Shown here piece after piece: positions 17,317 through 28,870 of a stretch of DNA of 64,000 nucleotides; position 1 is the stretch's first letter; each line of letters starts with the position of its first letter. The stretch lies in contig NC_064044.1 of the NCBI RefSeq assembly GCF_932526225.1, positions 5,059,747-5,123,746 on the forward strand, given 5' to 3'. A program made the position numbers and the translations under genes. This DNA is from Nematostella vectensis. Taxonomy: Eukaryota > Cnidaria > Anthozoa > Actiniaria > Edwardsiidae. Below the pieces are notes generated by a model that was given only the letters and a program-made list of their open reading frames with translations, was not told the origin of the DNA and searched no databases.

Positions 17317-19167
17317 TCGAAAATCCAAGAAAACGAGATATTGCTTTTCTAAAAATCCAAGAACGGATAGAAACTTTGTTCAAGGACCCGTCTCGTCAGA
17401 TCTCAAATGGCTGGTCGATCACATTGTGATTCTCACTGGAACGTACGGAAGCACAACAGAACTTGTTTCTGTGTCCTACTGAAAACCATCCTTCGAGTTA
17501 CGAATTTGTCATTTCACAATTGGATTTGCGCGTATTTAGCATTACGATCGCCATCAAAACGGGCTATAGTTGCCAAAACATATATTTACATTTAAAATTC
17601 ATATTAGACCTTGTTTTATATTCCGGCGTTCGAACTTTCCACGTTCCTGTCCAGAAACTTGTTGAAATTTGCAAGAGCTATTCGATTCCCCTTTAAGTAC
17701 TTTTCTACATATAATTTGTATTAGACCTTGTTTTATATTCCGGCGTTCGAACTTTCCACGTTCCTGTCCAGAAACTTGTTGAAATTTGCAAGAGCTATTC
17801 GATTCCCCTTTAAGTACTTTTCTACATATAATTTGGAGTTATAAACCGAGACATTTTTATACGTTGCCCATGAGCCATTGCGGGTTCATGCTCGGAAAGA
17901 ACAGTCCCGAAGATTAGACGTTCTAATTCTGAACACGATTTACCCGAAAGCATGGTCAGAAAAAGTTTTGATTGCTTGTTTGCTTTTTTTTTTAGAAATG
18001 GACATAGAATACAGGCACGGAAATGACTCAGACTCCAAACTCGTGAAAAACATGCGAGTTCCACAGTGATGTTTCCCTGGTGCGCGCTGTATATTTTTAT
18101 TTGCTTTTTGCTTGCCATTTACTTATTTCTTTTACAAATTGTTCCTCCTCGTGTTAAGACTATTTTTTTATGATAATAGAAAATTCCTATTCTCAACATC
18201 CTATTAACGAGATACACCTTAATTGGACACTGCAATGCATTGTGGTTTCTAAAAGAAGAGAATATATACGTCTTCTTTTAACTCAGATTTCATTTCTGTT
18301 CATCTTGTATCCTCGGGAAGACTTCTACGGCAAACTAAAATTCTTGAAGGTGCTCTCGTCTTCTTCTAACTCTTTGGCAAGTAGTACATCAAGTTGCTGA
18401 TTAGTTTTGCTATTTTCGCTTCTTTTTCGTTTTCTGCTTTTAGACGCTGCAAAGAAAAACACTTCGGGCGCTATTTCAAAAACTGCGCAAAACAGAATAA
18501 GTTGAGTGAGAAGACGCGAACGACGTTTCTATTCCTATGGAGATGAATTCCTGCTCGAACAAGACTCTGCCCGATTCGCCATTGCGAAGACCTTGGGTTG
18601 CAGCGGCGGCTTTGGAAGGGGCACTCATAGTTTTTCTAAACTTTCTTACGCTTTTTGTGTTCGCTACTGACGCACTTAGAATAAGACGCTTTTGGGGCGT
18701 AACGTGGTGGAGAGACACTAGATGCAGCCGCGCAACAACCAGCAACTGCCTTAAGACAGGGAGAAAATATCTGTTGATCAGTTTGACGCTTGCGGACTTG
18801 CTAAGCGGAATCTCGGCCATTTCATCAGTTCCGGATATTTTCAACTCAGACGTGACGGTACTAGTGCCGCCATTCTATCGTCAAAACACCAGTATATCTT
18901 TTAAATCCCACTTTATAATGGTAACTGCTAATTCCTCACTGCTTGGTCTTGCTCTAATCTCTTTAGAATGCTGTTTATCGGTTTTGTCTCCTATCCGTCA
19001 TCGACTTGTAAGCAAAACCTCTTACTACGTATGCATCACAATACAATGGGCAATTCCAATTTGCCAAGCGATACTGATTCAATTTTCCGTTTATGCTATT
19101 ACTTTGACTTTTCCTGTATCCATGACAGTCGTTTTCATTAGCAACGTGTCTATTTACGTAACAGTGA
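17317..19167 (+). repeat. First copy of a 1,851-bp tandem duplication
   Basis: Sequence 17317-19167 is repeated with few differences from 19168 onward. The junction fuses the receptor coding sequence after codon about 211 (ACAGTGAG) to GAAAATCCAAGAAAACGAGA, which also occurs at 17317. Inside each copy a 121-bp block (around 17604 and 17725) is itself duplicated in tandem. Confidence 0.85.
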
Positions 19168-19211
19168 GAGAAAATCCAAGAAAACGAGATATTGCTTTTC
19201 TAAAAATCTAA
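18537..19211 (+). pseudogene. Truncated rhodopsin-like GPCR copy (TM1-TM5)
   Basis: The frame opens at ATG 18537 and is nearly identical to the full copy at 20388 for about 211 residues. It then runs into duplicated upstream DNA and stops after 13 foreign residues. It lacks intracellular loop 3, TM6, TM7 and the tail, so it cannot form a working seven-helix receptor. It arose by the 1,851-bp tandem duplication. The promoter-like array lies upstream, so it may still be transcribed. Confidence 0.8.
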
Positions 19212-20387
19212 GAACGGATAGAAACTTTGTTCAAGGACCCGTCTCGTCAGATCTCAAATGGCTGGTCGATCACATTGTGATTCTCAATGGAACGTACGGA
19301 AGCACAACAGAACTTGTTTCTGTGTCCTACTGAAAACCATCCTTCGAGTTACGAATTTGTCATTTCACAATTGGATTTGCGCGTATTTAGCATTACGATC
19401 GCCATCAAAACGGGCTATAGTTGCCAAAACATATATTTACATTTAAAATTCATATTAGACCTTGTTTTATATTCCGGCGTTCGAACTTTCCACGTTCCTG
19501 TCCAGAAACTTGTTGAAATTTGCAAGAGCTATTCGATTCCCCTTTAAGTACTTTTCTACATATAATTTGTATTAGACCTTGTTTTATATTCCGGCGTTCG
19601 AACTTTCCACGTTCCTGTCCAGAAACTTGTCGAAATTTGCAAGAGCTATTCGATTCCCCTTTAAGTACTTTTCTACATATAATTTGGAGTTATAAACCGA
19701 GACATTTTTATACGTTGCCCATGAGCCATTGCGGGTTCATGCTCGGAAAGAACAGTCCCGAAGATTAGACGTTCTAATTCTGAACACGATTTACCCGAAA
19801 GCATGGCCAGAAAAAGTTTTGATTGCTTGTTTGCTTTTTTTTTTAGAAATGGACATAGAATACAGGCACGGAAATGACTCAGACTCCAAACTCGTGAAAA
19901 ACATGCGAGTTCCACAGTGATGTTTCCCTGGTGCGCGCTGTATATTTTTATTTGCTTTTTGCTTGCCATTTACTTATTTCTTTTACAAATTGTTCCTCCT
20001 CGTGTTAAGACTATTTTTTTATGATAATAGAAAATTCCTATTCTCAACATCCTATTAACGAGATACACCTTAATTGGACACTGCAATGCATTGTGGTTTC
20101 TAAAAGAAGACAATATATACGTCTTCTTTTAACTCAGATTTCATTTCTGTTCATCTTGTATCCTTGGGAAGACTTCTACGGCAAACTAAAATTCTTGAAG
20201 GTGCTCTCGTCTTCTTCTAACTCTTTGGCAAGTAGTACATCAAGTTGCTGATTAGTTTTGCTATTTTCGCTTCTTTTTCGTTTTCTGCTTTTAGACGCTG
20301 CAATTAAAAACACTTCGGGCGCTATTTCAAAAACTGCGCAAAACAGACTAAGTTGAGTGAGAAGACGCGAACGACGTTTCTATTCCT

Positions 20388-21722
20388 ATGGAGATGAATT
20401 CCTGCTCGAACAAGACTCTGCCCGATTCGCCATTGCGAAGACCTTGGGTTGCAGCGGCGGCTTTGGAAGGGGCACTCATAGTTTTTCTAAACTTTCTTAC
20501 GCTTTTTGTGTTCGCTACTGACGCACTTAGAATAAGACGCTTTTGGGGCGTAACGTGGTGGAGAGACACTAGATGCAGCCGCGCAACAACCAGCAACTGC
20601 CTTAAGACAGGGAGAAAATATCTGTTGATCAGTTTGACGCTTGCGGACTTGCTAAGCGGAATCTCGGCCATTTCATCAGTTCCGGATATTTTCAACTCAG
20701 ACGTGACGGTACTACTGCCGCCATTCTATCGTGAAAACACCAGTATATCTTTTAAATCCCACTTTATAATGGTAACTGCTAATTCCTCACTGCTTGGTCT
20801 TGCTCTAATCTCGTTAGAATGCTGTTTATCGGTTTTGTCTCCTATCCGTCATCGACTTGTAAGCAAAACCTCTTACTACATATGCATCACAATGCAATGG
20901 GCAATTCCAATTTGCCAAGCGATACTGATTCAATTTTCCGTTTATGCTATTACTTTGACTTTTCCTGTATCCATGACAGTCGTTTTCATTAGCAACGTGT
21001 CTATTTACGTAACAGTGAGAGTTAAAAACCGTCGCTACGGCCGCCGCGGTACTCCTGCTATAAAAAACGAGCGAAAACTTTTAAAAACGATTTTCATTTT
21101 AACAGCGTTGTCGCTATCGACTTGGGTTCCAGCGCTGGTGATTATTCCCATGATAAAACGTATCTTCGATAAAAAGAGCGTTACATGTGAAGATAAAACA
21201 TCTGTACTTCCACTGAAAAGGGTTGCGAACATTGCGCGCCTTTTCAACAGCCTTATAAATCCTATTGTGTACGTCCTGCGCATGCGCGCATTCAGACGCG
21301 CAATCTTTCTTTTAATATTCTGCAATCGACGGTCATCATGCGTCCAGCCTCAGATTCAACCGAGTTGTTTTGCAAGACACAATACAAGGAGGGTCTATGC
21401 AAGAAACAATAGAAGGTACTTTATGCGGGAAAGCGATATAAACCCTGAGCGTTACATTGTCGGTAATAACAAATCTATTTCCCAGAGCCCGCGTATCTTA
21501 GTGCCAGCGGCAAAACCACGTTGCGCTCAGGTTGGGCACTGCAGTTCTGTCATACATGAAGTACAATTGCATATCCATGGAAACCATTTGAGAGAATGGT
21601 GGTCACGTGATATACAAAACGACGCGTCTGGTATACAAAAAGTACGGGGAATACGAAGAGCCTCGTTTCACTGCTCAAAAATCCATCGGTCACGTGAAAT
21701 ACCGAGACGAGCCTCAGTTTGA
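20388..21722 (+). CDS. Rhodopsin-like (class A) GPCR, single exon, orphan
   Basis: 444 residues. The N-terminus has a glycosylation site (NKT). Hydrophobic helices lie at about 21-44, 77-97 (LTLADLL, the TM2 motif), 124-149, 163-183, 187-209, 231-254 and 278-300 (NPIVY at 291-295 is the NPxxY motif). A basic tail follows. Odd points: the DRY position reads Glu-Cys-Cys (144-146), so the arginine at 3.50 is missing; TM6 has TWVP instead of CWxP; and TM3 lacks the usual extracellular cysteine. Ligand unknown. It should sit in the plasma membrane, and coupling may be unusual or absent. Of the three copies here it is the one with a complete tail. The start is the first ATG, and a second Met lies two codons downstream. 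Confidence 0.85.
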   Translation: MEMNSCSNKTLPDSPLRRPWVAAAALEGALIVFLNFLTLFVFATDALRIRRFWGVTWWRDTRCSRATTSNCLKTGRKYLLISLTLADLLSGISAISSVPDIFNSDVTVLLPPFYRENTSISFKSHFIMVTANSSLLGLALISLECCLSVLSPIRHRLVSKTSYYICITMQWAIPICQAILIQFSVYAITLTFPVSMTVVFISNVSIYVTVRVKNRRYGRRGTPAIKNERKLLKTIFILTALSLSTWVPALVIIPMIKRIFDKKSVTCEDKTSVLPLKRVANIARLFNSLINPIVYVLRMRAFRRAIFLLIFCNRRSSCVQPQIQPSCFARHNTRRVYARNNRRYFMRESDINPERYIVGNNKSISQSPRILVPAAKPRCAQVGHCSSVIHEVQLHIHGNHLREWWSRDIQNDASGIQKVRGIRRASFHCSKIHRSREIPRRASV

Positions 21723-22046
21723 GGTTCACCAGGAGCACAGGGAGCTCACCTCTGAATAAAGTTAGATTTCCTGCCACCCTCTCAACCAAAAGCTGATGGC
21801 TTATCGGTGCCAAGCATTCAAAACTAAACCTGGTTTGTGATATAATACAGTAAATCCCACCTATTTATTAACCTCTGTATAGTATTAAAATTAAAACAAA
21901 AAATCAATACTGAAACAACATTTTAATTCTAAAATGTCACCATTATTACAATTTTCCACGAGGATAAGAATTATTTCTGTCTGTAAGAGATTAGGTCTTC
22001 TTGGTTAAGTATCCCTTTCGCTAGTCATGAGCGATTCACGAAATGA
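21723..22046 (+). repeat. 3' flank of the GPCR, duplicated at 28,430
   Basis: This stretch (CCACCCTCTCAACCAAAAGC ... GAGCGATTCACGAAATG) recurs in the same orientation at about 28438-28717. The copies bracket the inverted GPCR segment. At 22047 the sequence switches abruptly to the reverse complement of the GPCR 3' end (21567 side). Confidence 0.85.
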
Positions 22047-23228
22047 CTATTGTACTTCATGTATGACAGAACTGCAGTGCCCAACCTGAGCGCAACGTGG
22101 TTTTGCCGCTGGCACTAAGATACGCAGGCTCTGGGAAATAGATTTGTTATCACCGACAATGTAACGCTCAGGGTTTATATCGTTTTCCCGCATAAAGTAC
22201 CTTCTATTGTTTCTTGGATAGACCCTTCTTGTATTGTGTCTTGCAAAACAACTCGGTTGAATCTGAGGCTGGACGCATGATGACCGTCGATTGCAGAATA
22301 TTAAAAGAAAGATTGCGCGTCTGAATGCGCGCATGCGCAGGACGTACACAATAGGATTTATAAGGCTGTTGAAAAGGCGCGCAATGTTCGCAACCATTAT
22401 CAGTGGAAGTACAGATGTTTTATCTTCACATGTAACGCTCTTTTTATCGAAGATACGTTTTATCATGGGAATAATCACCAGCGCTGGAACCCAAGTCGAT
22501 AGCGACAACGCTGTTAAAATGAAAATCGTTTTTAAAAGTTTTCGCTCGTTTTTTATAGCAGGAGTACCGCGGCGGCCGTAGCGACGGTTTTTAACTCTCA
22601 CTGTTACGTAAATAGACACGTTGCTAATGAAAACGACTGTCATGGATACAGGAAAAGTCAAAGTAATAGCATAAACGGAAAATTGAATCAGTATCGCTTG
22701 GCAAATTGGAATTGCCCATTGTATTGTGATGCATATGTAGTAAGAGGTTTTGCTTACAAGTCGATGACGGATAGGAGACAAAACCGATAAACAGCATTCT
22801 AACGAGATTAGAGCAAGACCAAGCAGTGAGGAATTAGCAGTTACCATTATAAAGTGGGATTTAAAAGATATACTGGTGTTTTGACGATAGAATGGCGGCA
22901 GTAGTACCGTCACGTCTGAGTTGAAAATATCCGGAACTGATGAAATGGCCGAGATTCCGCTTAGCAAGTCCGCAAGCGTCAAACTGATCAACAGATATTT
23001 TCTCCCTGTCTTAAGGCAGTTGCTGGTTGTTGCGCGGCTGCATCTAGTGTCTCTCCACCACGTTACGCCCCAAAAGCGTCTTATTCTAAGTGCGTCAGTA
23101 GCGAACACAAAAAGCGTAAGAAAGTTTAGAAAAGCTATGAGTGCCCCTTCCAAAGCCACCGCTGCAACCCAAGGTCTTCGCAATGGCGAATCGGGCAGAA
23201 TCTTGTTCGAGCAGGAATTCATCTCCAT
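22047..23228 (-). CDS. Rhodopsin-like GPCR, inverted copy with shortened tail
   Basis: 393 residues on the minus strand, over 97 percent like the 20388 copy by eye. All seven helices, NPIVY and the same Glu-Cys-Cys at the DRY site are present. The tail ends at SSVIHEVQ followed by a stop made at the inversion junction, so about 50 C-terminal residues are lost. The body looks functional, with substitutions such as AAAALEG to AAVALEG and PLKRVAN to PLIMVAN. Upstream on the minus strand lies its own promoter-like repeat array. Confidence 0.85.
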   Translation of the reverse strand: MEMNSCSNKILPDSPLRRPWVAAVALEGALIAFLNFLTLFVFATDALRIRRFWGVTWWRDTRCSRATTSNCLKTGRKYLLISLTLADLLSGISAISSVPDIFNSDVTVLLPPFYRQNTSISFKSHFIMVTANSSLLGLALISLECCLSVLSPIRHRLVSKTSYYICITIQWAIPICQAILIQFSVYAITLTFPVSMTVVFISNVSIYVTVRVKNRRYGRRGTPAIKNERKLLKTIFILTALSLSTWVPALVIIPMIKRIFDKKSVTCEDKTSVLPLIMVANIARLFNSLINPIVYVLRMRAFRRAIFLLIFCNRRSSCVQPQIQPSCFARHNTRRVYPRNNRRYFMRENDINPERYIVGDNKSISQSLRILVPAAKPRCAQVGHCSSVIHEVQ

Positions 23229-24420
23229 AGGAATAGAAACGTCGTTCGCGTCTTCTCACTCAACTTAGTCTGTTTTGCGCAGTTTTTGAAATAGCGCCCG
23301 AAGTGTTTTTCTTTGCAGCGTCTAAAAGCAGAAAACGAAAAAAGCGAAAATAGCAAAACTAATCAGCAACTTGATTTACTACTTGCCAAAGAGTTAGAAG
23401 AAGACGAGAGCACCTTCAAGAATTTTAGTTTGCCGTAGAAGTCTTCCCAAGGATACAAGATGAACAGAAATGAAATCTGAGTTAAAAGAAGACGTATATA
23501 TTGTCTTCTTTTAGAAACCACAATGCATTGCAGTGTCCAATTAAGGTGTATCTCGTTAATAGGATGTTGAGAATAGGAATTTTCTATTATCATAATTACT
23601 CGGAAAAAGTGGGTGTGTAGAAAATAGTCTTGACACGAGGACGAGCATTTTGTAGAAAAAATAAGTTAATGGCAAGCAACAAGCAAATAAAGCCATTTGA
23701 GATCTGACGAGACGGGTCCTTGAACAAAGTTTCTATCCGTTCTTGGATTTTTAGAAAAGCAATATCTCGTTTTCTTGGATTTTCGAGACGGCGAAACGCC
23801 GTTTTGAATTTCTCGGATTGACCGTATTCGTCTCGGAATTTCTCGGATTGACCATTTGCCTCCCCCTTTTTGCTAGCGTTTTACCAGGATCTTCGACTTA
23901 AGGTTTTCCAGCGAAGTTAAATTTTGTGTTCCTGTCTGTATACCAGAATACCATATTCGTTTTATACCAACGAAACCCAAGATATTTCGTCGTAAAACTA
24001 AGTTCTCAATCCTTCTTCATCTAAAAAAGAGAAGGAAAGCTCTTGGTGAGCGAACAATGGGCTTAACTTTCCCTAGGTAACGAATTTTCTGACAACGAAG
24101 CCATAAATATATTCCCAAATTGAAAATATCTCGTTCTTGACTCTCACATTGACATACCCAATCTTATAAAAGAAACGCAGCGCCTCCAAACCTCTATATG
24201 TTTACTTCTCGTAGATTCTTATGATTCAGATTGAGCTCATGTGAAGGATTTGTCATAACGTCCGTTAAATCATCTACAGTGTCAGAACATTTTCTCCAAA
24301 AACGAGGATAACACGCCTATTTCAAATCAGTTCGTTTTAGCTATTTTCAAGACAAGATTTTAAAAACAAACTCATAGTTCGGCTTTTCAGTAGTACTTTA
24401 ACGCTTTTTAATTAGGATGT
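23229..24420 (-). other. Upstream region of the inverted GPCR
   Basis: Reverse complement of the left arm (about 16740-17407 and 18130-18536). About 700 bp present in the plus copies (17408-18105) are absent here, with a join near 23697. This shows either an insertion before the tandem duplication or a deletion in this arm. No additional gene. Confidence 0.7.
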
Positions 24421-27400
24421 AACATTTGAGGAACTCGCCCAAGGAACGCTAAGGATCGGATGCAAACACCCACGCTATCACGTGACAAACACAATTTGCA
24501 TTAGTCAAGCGCAAAAGAACAACTGAAGTTATTTTCCAACAAGAAGTTTTAAATGTATGAGATATATTCTATTTACAATTGATGCGCTTTTATACTCTCC
24601 TTTTTATCTCTGATTTAGCCTCCATCAATTTTTGACAAATTTATATGCCTAGCATTTTACTGTGCATACATAACATCTTAAGTTGATTGCAAGCTAGATT
24701 ATACCACCTGTAAATTTCATCAGAAATTGTTTGAAAATGCGCAACTAACGACTTCACAATTGAAAAGTAGGCTTTCCTTAAGGGACACCGAGACAAACTG
24801 TCCCCCGATGTCTATAAAACCTCTTTCACCACTTAAAACGAATTCATCTTTAAATTTCTTCTAAACTTTTCTAATCTTCTTTATGCTAACTTTTCGGTTT
24901 CTTATGAAAAGTTGAGCTAGGAGAAGTGAGAAAGTTTAAAGCACAACGTTTGTCAGCTGTTTTGGTGGAAAACCATATATTAATATTTTCCATCAATGGG
25001 TGGCACAGCCAGACTATTTTAACCAGCTCAATTAGCTCTTTTCAAGACAAAACAATAAAAACAAATTGATGTTTAGATTTTATGGTTCGGCTTTTCAGCA
25101 TTTATTTCTTTGACTTTACCGCTTTTTAATCAAGATGTAACTTTTGAGAATTTCACTCAAGGAAGGCTAAGGATAGGATGCAGAAACCCACGCTATCACG
25201 TGACAAGAAACGTGTGCATTAGTCATGCGCAAAAGAACACCTGAAGTTATTTTCCAACAAGAAAGTCTAAATGTAGGAAATATATTCTATTTACAAATGG
25301 AGTGCTTTTATACTCTCCTTTTTATCTCTGATTTAGCTTCCATCAACTTTTGACAAATTTATATGCCTAGCATTTTACTGTGCATACATAACAAATCTTG
25401 TTGATTGCAAGCTAGATTATACTACACTTAAATTTCATCAGAAAATGTTTGGAAACGCGAAACTAACGACTTCACAATTGAAAAGTAGGCTTTCATTAAG
25501 GGACACCGAGACAAACTGTCCCCCGATGTCTATAAAACCTCTTTCACCACTTAAAACGAATTCATCTTTAAATTTCTTCTAAACTTTTCTAATCTTCTTT
25601 ATGCTAACTTTTCGGTTTCTTATGAAAAGTTGAGCTAGGAGAAGTGAGAAAGTTTAAAGCACAACGTTTGTCAGCTGTTTTGGTGGAAAACCATATATTA
25701 ATATTTTCCATCAATGGGTGGCACAGCCAGACTATTTTAACCAGCTCAATTAGCTCTTTTCAAGACAAAACAATAAAAACAAATTGATGTTTAGATTTTA
25801 TGGTTCGGCTTTTCAGCATTTATTTCTTTGACTTTACCGCTTTTTAATCAAGATGTAACTTTTGAGAATTTCACTCAAGGAAGGCTAAGGATAGGATGCA
25901 GAAACCCACGCTATCACGTGACAAGAAACGTGTGCATTAGTCATGCGCAAAAGAACACCTGAAGTTATTTTCCAACAAGAAAGTCTAAATGTAGGAAATA
26001 TATTCTATTTACAAATGGAGTGCTTTTATACTCTCCTTTTTATCTCTGATTTAGCCTCCATCAACTTTTGACAAATTTATATGCCTAGCATTTTACTGTG
26101 CATACATAACAAATCTTGTTGATTGCAAGCTAGATTATACTACACTTAAATTTCATCAGAAAATGTTTGGAAACGCGAAACTAACGACTTCACAATTGAA
26201 AAGTAGGCTTTCATTAAGGGACACCGAGACAAACTGTCCCCCGATGTCTATAAAACCTCTTTCACCACTTAAAACGAATTCATCTTTAAATTTCTTCTAA
26301 ACTTTTCTAATCTTCTTTATGCTAACTTTTCGGTTTCTTATGAAAAGTTGAGCTAGGAGAAGTGAGAAAGTTTAAAGCACAACGTTTGTCAGCTGTTTTG
26401 GTGGAAAACCATATATTAATATTTTCCATCAATGGGTGGCACAGCCAGACTATTTTAACCAGCTCAATTAGCTCTTTTCAAGACAAAACAATAAAAACAA
26501 ATTGATGTTTAGATTTTATGGTTCGGCTTTTCAGCATTTATTTCTTTGACTTTACCGCTTTTTAATCAAGATGTAACTTTTGAGAATTTCACTCAAGGAA
26601 GGCTAAGGATAGGATGCAGAAACCCACGCTATCACGTGACAAGAAACGTGTGCATTAGTCATGCGCAAAAGAACACCTGAAGTTATTTTCCAACAAGAAA
26701 GTCTAAATGTAGAAAATATATTCTATTTACAAATGGAGTGCTTTTATACTCTCCTTTTTATCTCTGATTTAGCTTCCATCAACTTTTGACAAATTTATAT
26801 GCCTAGCATTTTACTGTGCATACATAACAAATCTTGTTGATTGCAAGCTAGATTATACTACACTTAAATTTCATCAGAAAATGTTTGGAAACGCGAAACT
26901 AACGACTTCACAATTGAAAAGTAGGCTTTCATTAAGGGACACCGAGACAAACTGTCCCCCGATGTCTATAAAACCTCTTTCACCACTTAAAACGAATTCA
27001 TCTTTAAATTTCTTCTAAACTTTTCTAATCTTCTTTATGCTAACTTTTCGGTTTCTTATGAAAAGTTGAGCTAGGAGAAGTGAGAAAGTTTAAAGCACAA
27101 CGTTTGTCAGCTGTTTTGGTGGAAAACCATATATTAATATTTTCCATCAATGGGTGGCACAGCCAGACTATTTTAACCAGCTCAATTAGCTCTTTTCAAG
27201 ACAAAACAATAAAAACAAATTGATGTTTAGATTTTATGGTTCGGCTTTTCAGCATTTATTTCTTTGACTTTACCGCTTTTTAATCAAGATGTAACTTTTG
27301 AGAATTTCACTCAAGGAAGGCTAAGGATAGGATGCAGAAACCCACGCTATCACGTGACAAGAAACGTGTGCATTAGTCATGCGCAAAAGAACACCTGAAG

Positions 27401-28430
27401 TTATTTTCCAACAAGAAAGTCTAAATGTAGGAAATATATTCTATTTACAAATGGAGTGCTTTTATACTCTCCTTTTTATCTCTGATTTAGCCTCCATCAA
27501 CTTTTGACAAATTTATATGCCTAGCATTTTACTGTGCATACATAACAAATCTTGTTGATTGCAAGCTAGATTATACTACACTTAAATTTCATCAGAAAAT
27601 GTTTGGAAACGCGAAACTAACGACTTCACAATTGAAAAGTAGGCTTTCATTAAGGGACACCGAGACAAACTGTCCCCCGATGTCTATAAAACCTCTTTCA
27701 CCACTTAAAACGAATTCATCTTTAAATTTCTTCTAAACTTTTCTAATCTTCTTTATGCTAACTTTTCGGTTTCTTATGAAAAGTTGAGCTAGGAGAAGTG
27801 AGAAAGTTTAAAGCACAACGTTTGTCAGCTGTTTTGGTGGAAAACCATATATTAATATTTTCCATCAATGGGTGCCACAGCCAGACTATTTTAACCAGCT
27901 CAATTAGCTCCTTTCAAGACAAAATAATAAAAACAAATTTATGTTTAGATTTTATGGTTCGGCTTTTCAGCATTTATTTCTTTGACTTTACCGCTTTTTA
28001 ATCAAGATGTAACTTTTGAGAATTTCACTCAAGGAAGGCTAAGGATAGGATGCAGAAACCCACGCTATCACGTGACAAGAAACATGTGCATTGGTCAAGC
28101 GCAAAAGAGCATCTGAAGTTATTTTCCAACAAGAAAGTCTAAATGTAGGAAATATATTCTATTTACAAATGGTGTGCTTTTATACTTTCCTTTTTATCTC
28201 TGATTTAGCCTCCATCAACTTTGGACAAATTTATATGCCTAGCATTTTACTGTGCATACATAAGAAATCTTGTTGATTGCAAGCTAGATTATACCACACT
28301 TAAATTTCATCAGAAAATGTTTGGAAACGACGACTAACGACTTCACAATTGAAAAGCAAGCGTTCCTTTAGGTATACCGAGACTAACTGTCAGATGTCCA
28401 TGAAAAAACGTTTTAACCACCTAACAGTTG
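24420..28430 (-). repeat. Right tandem array, 718-bp unit x about 5.5
   Basis: The landmark CATCAATGGGTGGCACAGCC occurs at 24991, 25709, 26427, 27145 and 27863 (last copy GGTGCC), exactly 718 bp apart. The sequence CACGCTATCACGTGACAA occurs six times. Middle units are almost identical, outer ones more diverged, as expected for unequal exchange. It is the reverse complement of the left array. TATA boxes (GCTTTTATACTCTCC on plus) face the inverted GPCR. Confidence 0.9.
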
Positions 28431-28437
28431 TTTAGCT

Positions 28438-28717
28438 TGCCACCCTCTCAACCAAGAGCTGATGGCTTATCAGTGCCAAGCATTCAAAACTAAACCTGGT
28501 TTGTGATATAATACAGAAAATCCCACCAATTTATTAACCTCTGTATAATATTAAAATTAAAACAAAAAATCAATACTGAAACAACATTTTAATTTTAAAA
28601 TGTCACAATTATTACAATTTTCCACGAGGATAAGAATTATTTCTGTCTGTATGAGAAGAGATTAGGTCTTCTTGGTTAAGTATCCCTTTCGCTAGTCATG
28701 AGCGATTCACGAAATGC
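28438..28717 (+). repeat. Second copy of the GPCR 3' flank
   Basis: Direct-orientation copy of 21773-22041 with a few substitutions and small indels (for example ATGAGAAGAG). It marks the outer border of the palindromic locus. Similarity ends at GAAATGCC. Confidence 0.85.
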
Positions 28718-28870
28718 CATCGATGCACTAATAGAAAAAAAAGACATACAAAGGGATTATAAAATATAAAAAAATGATATATAATTTGTGTGAAAATTTA
28801 CAGACGTCCAGCTCACCAAAATACTGTCAATGGCCCTTTTAGGGTACTGCTAGCTGTTATAAAGTTAATC

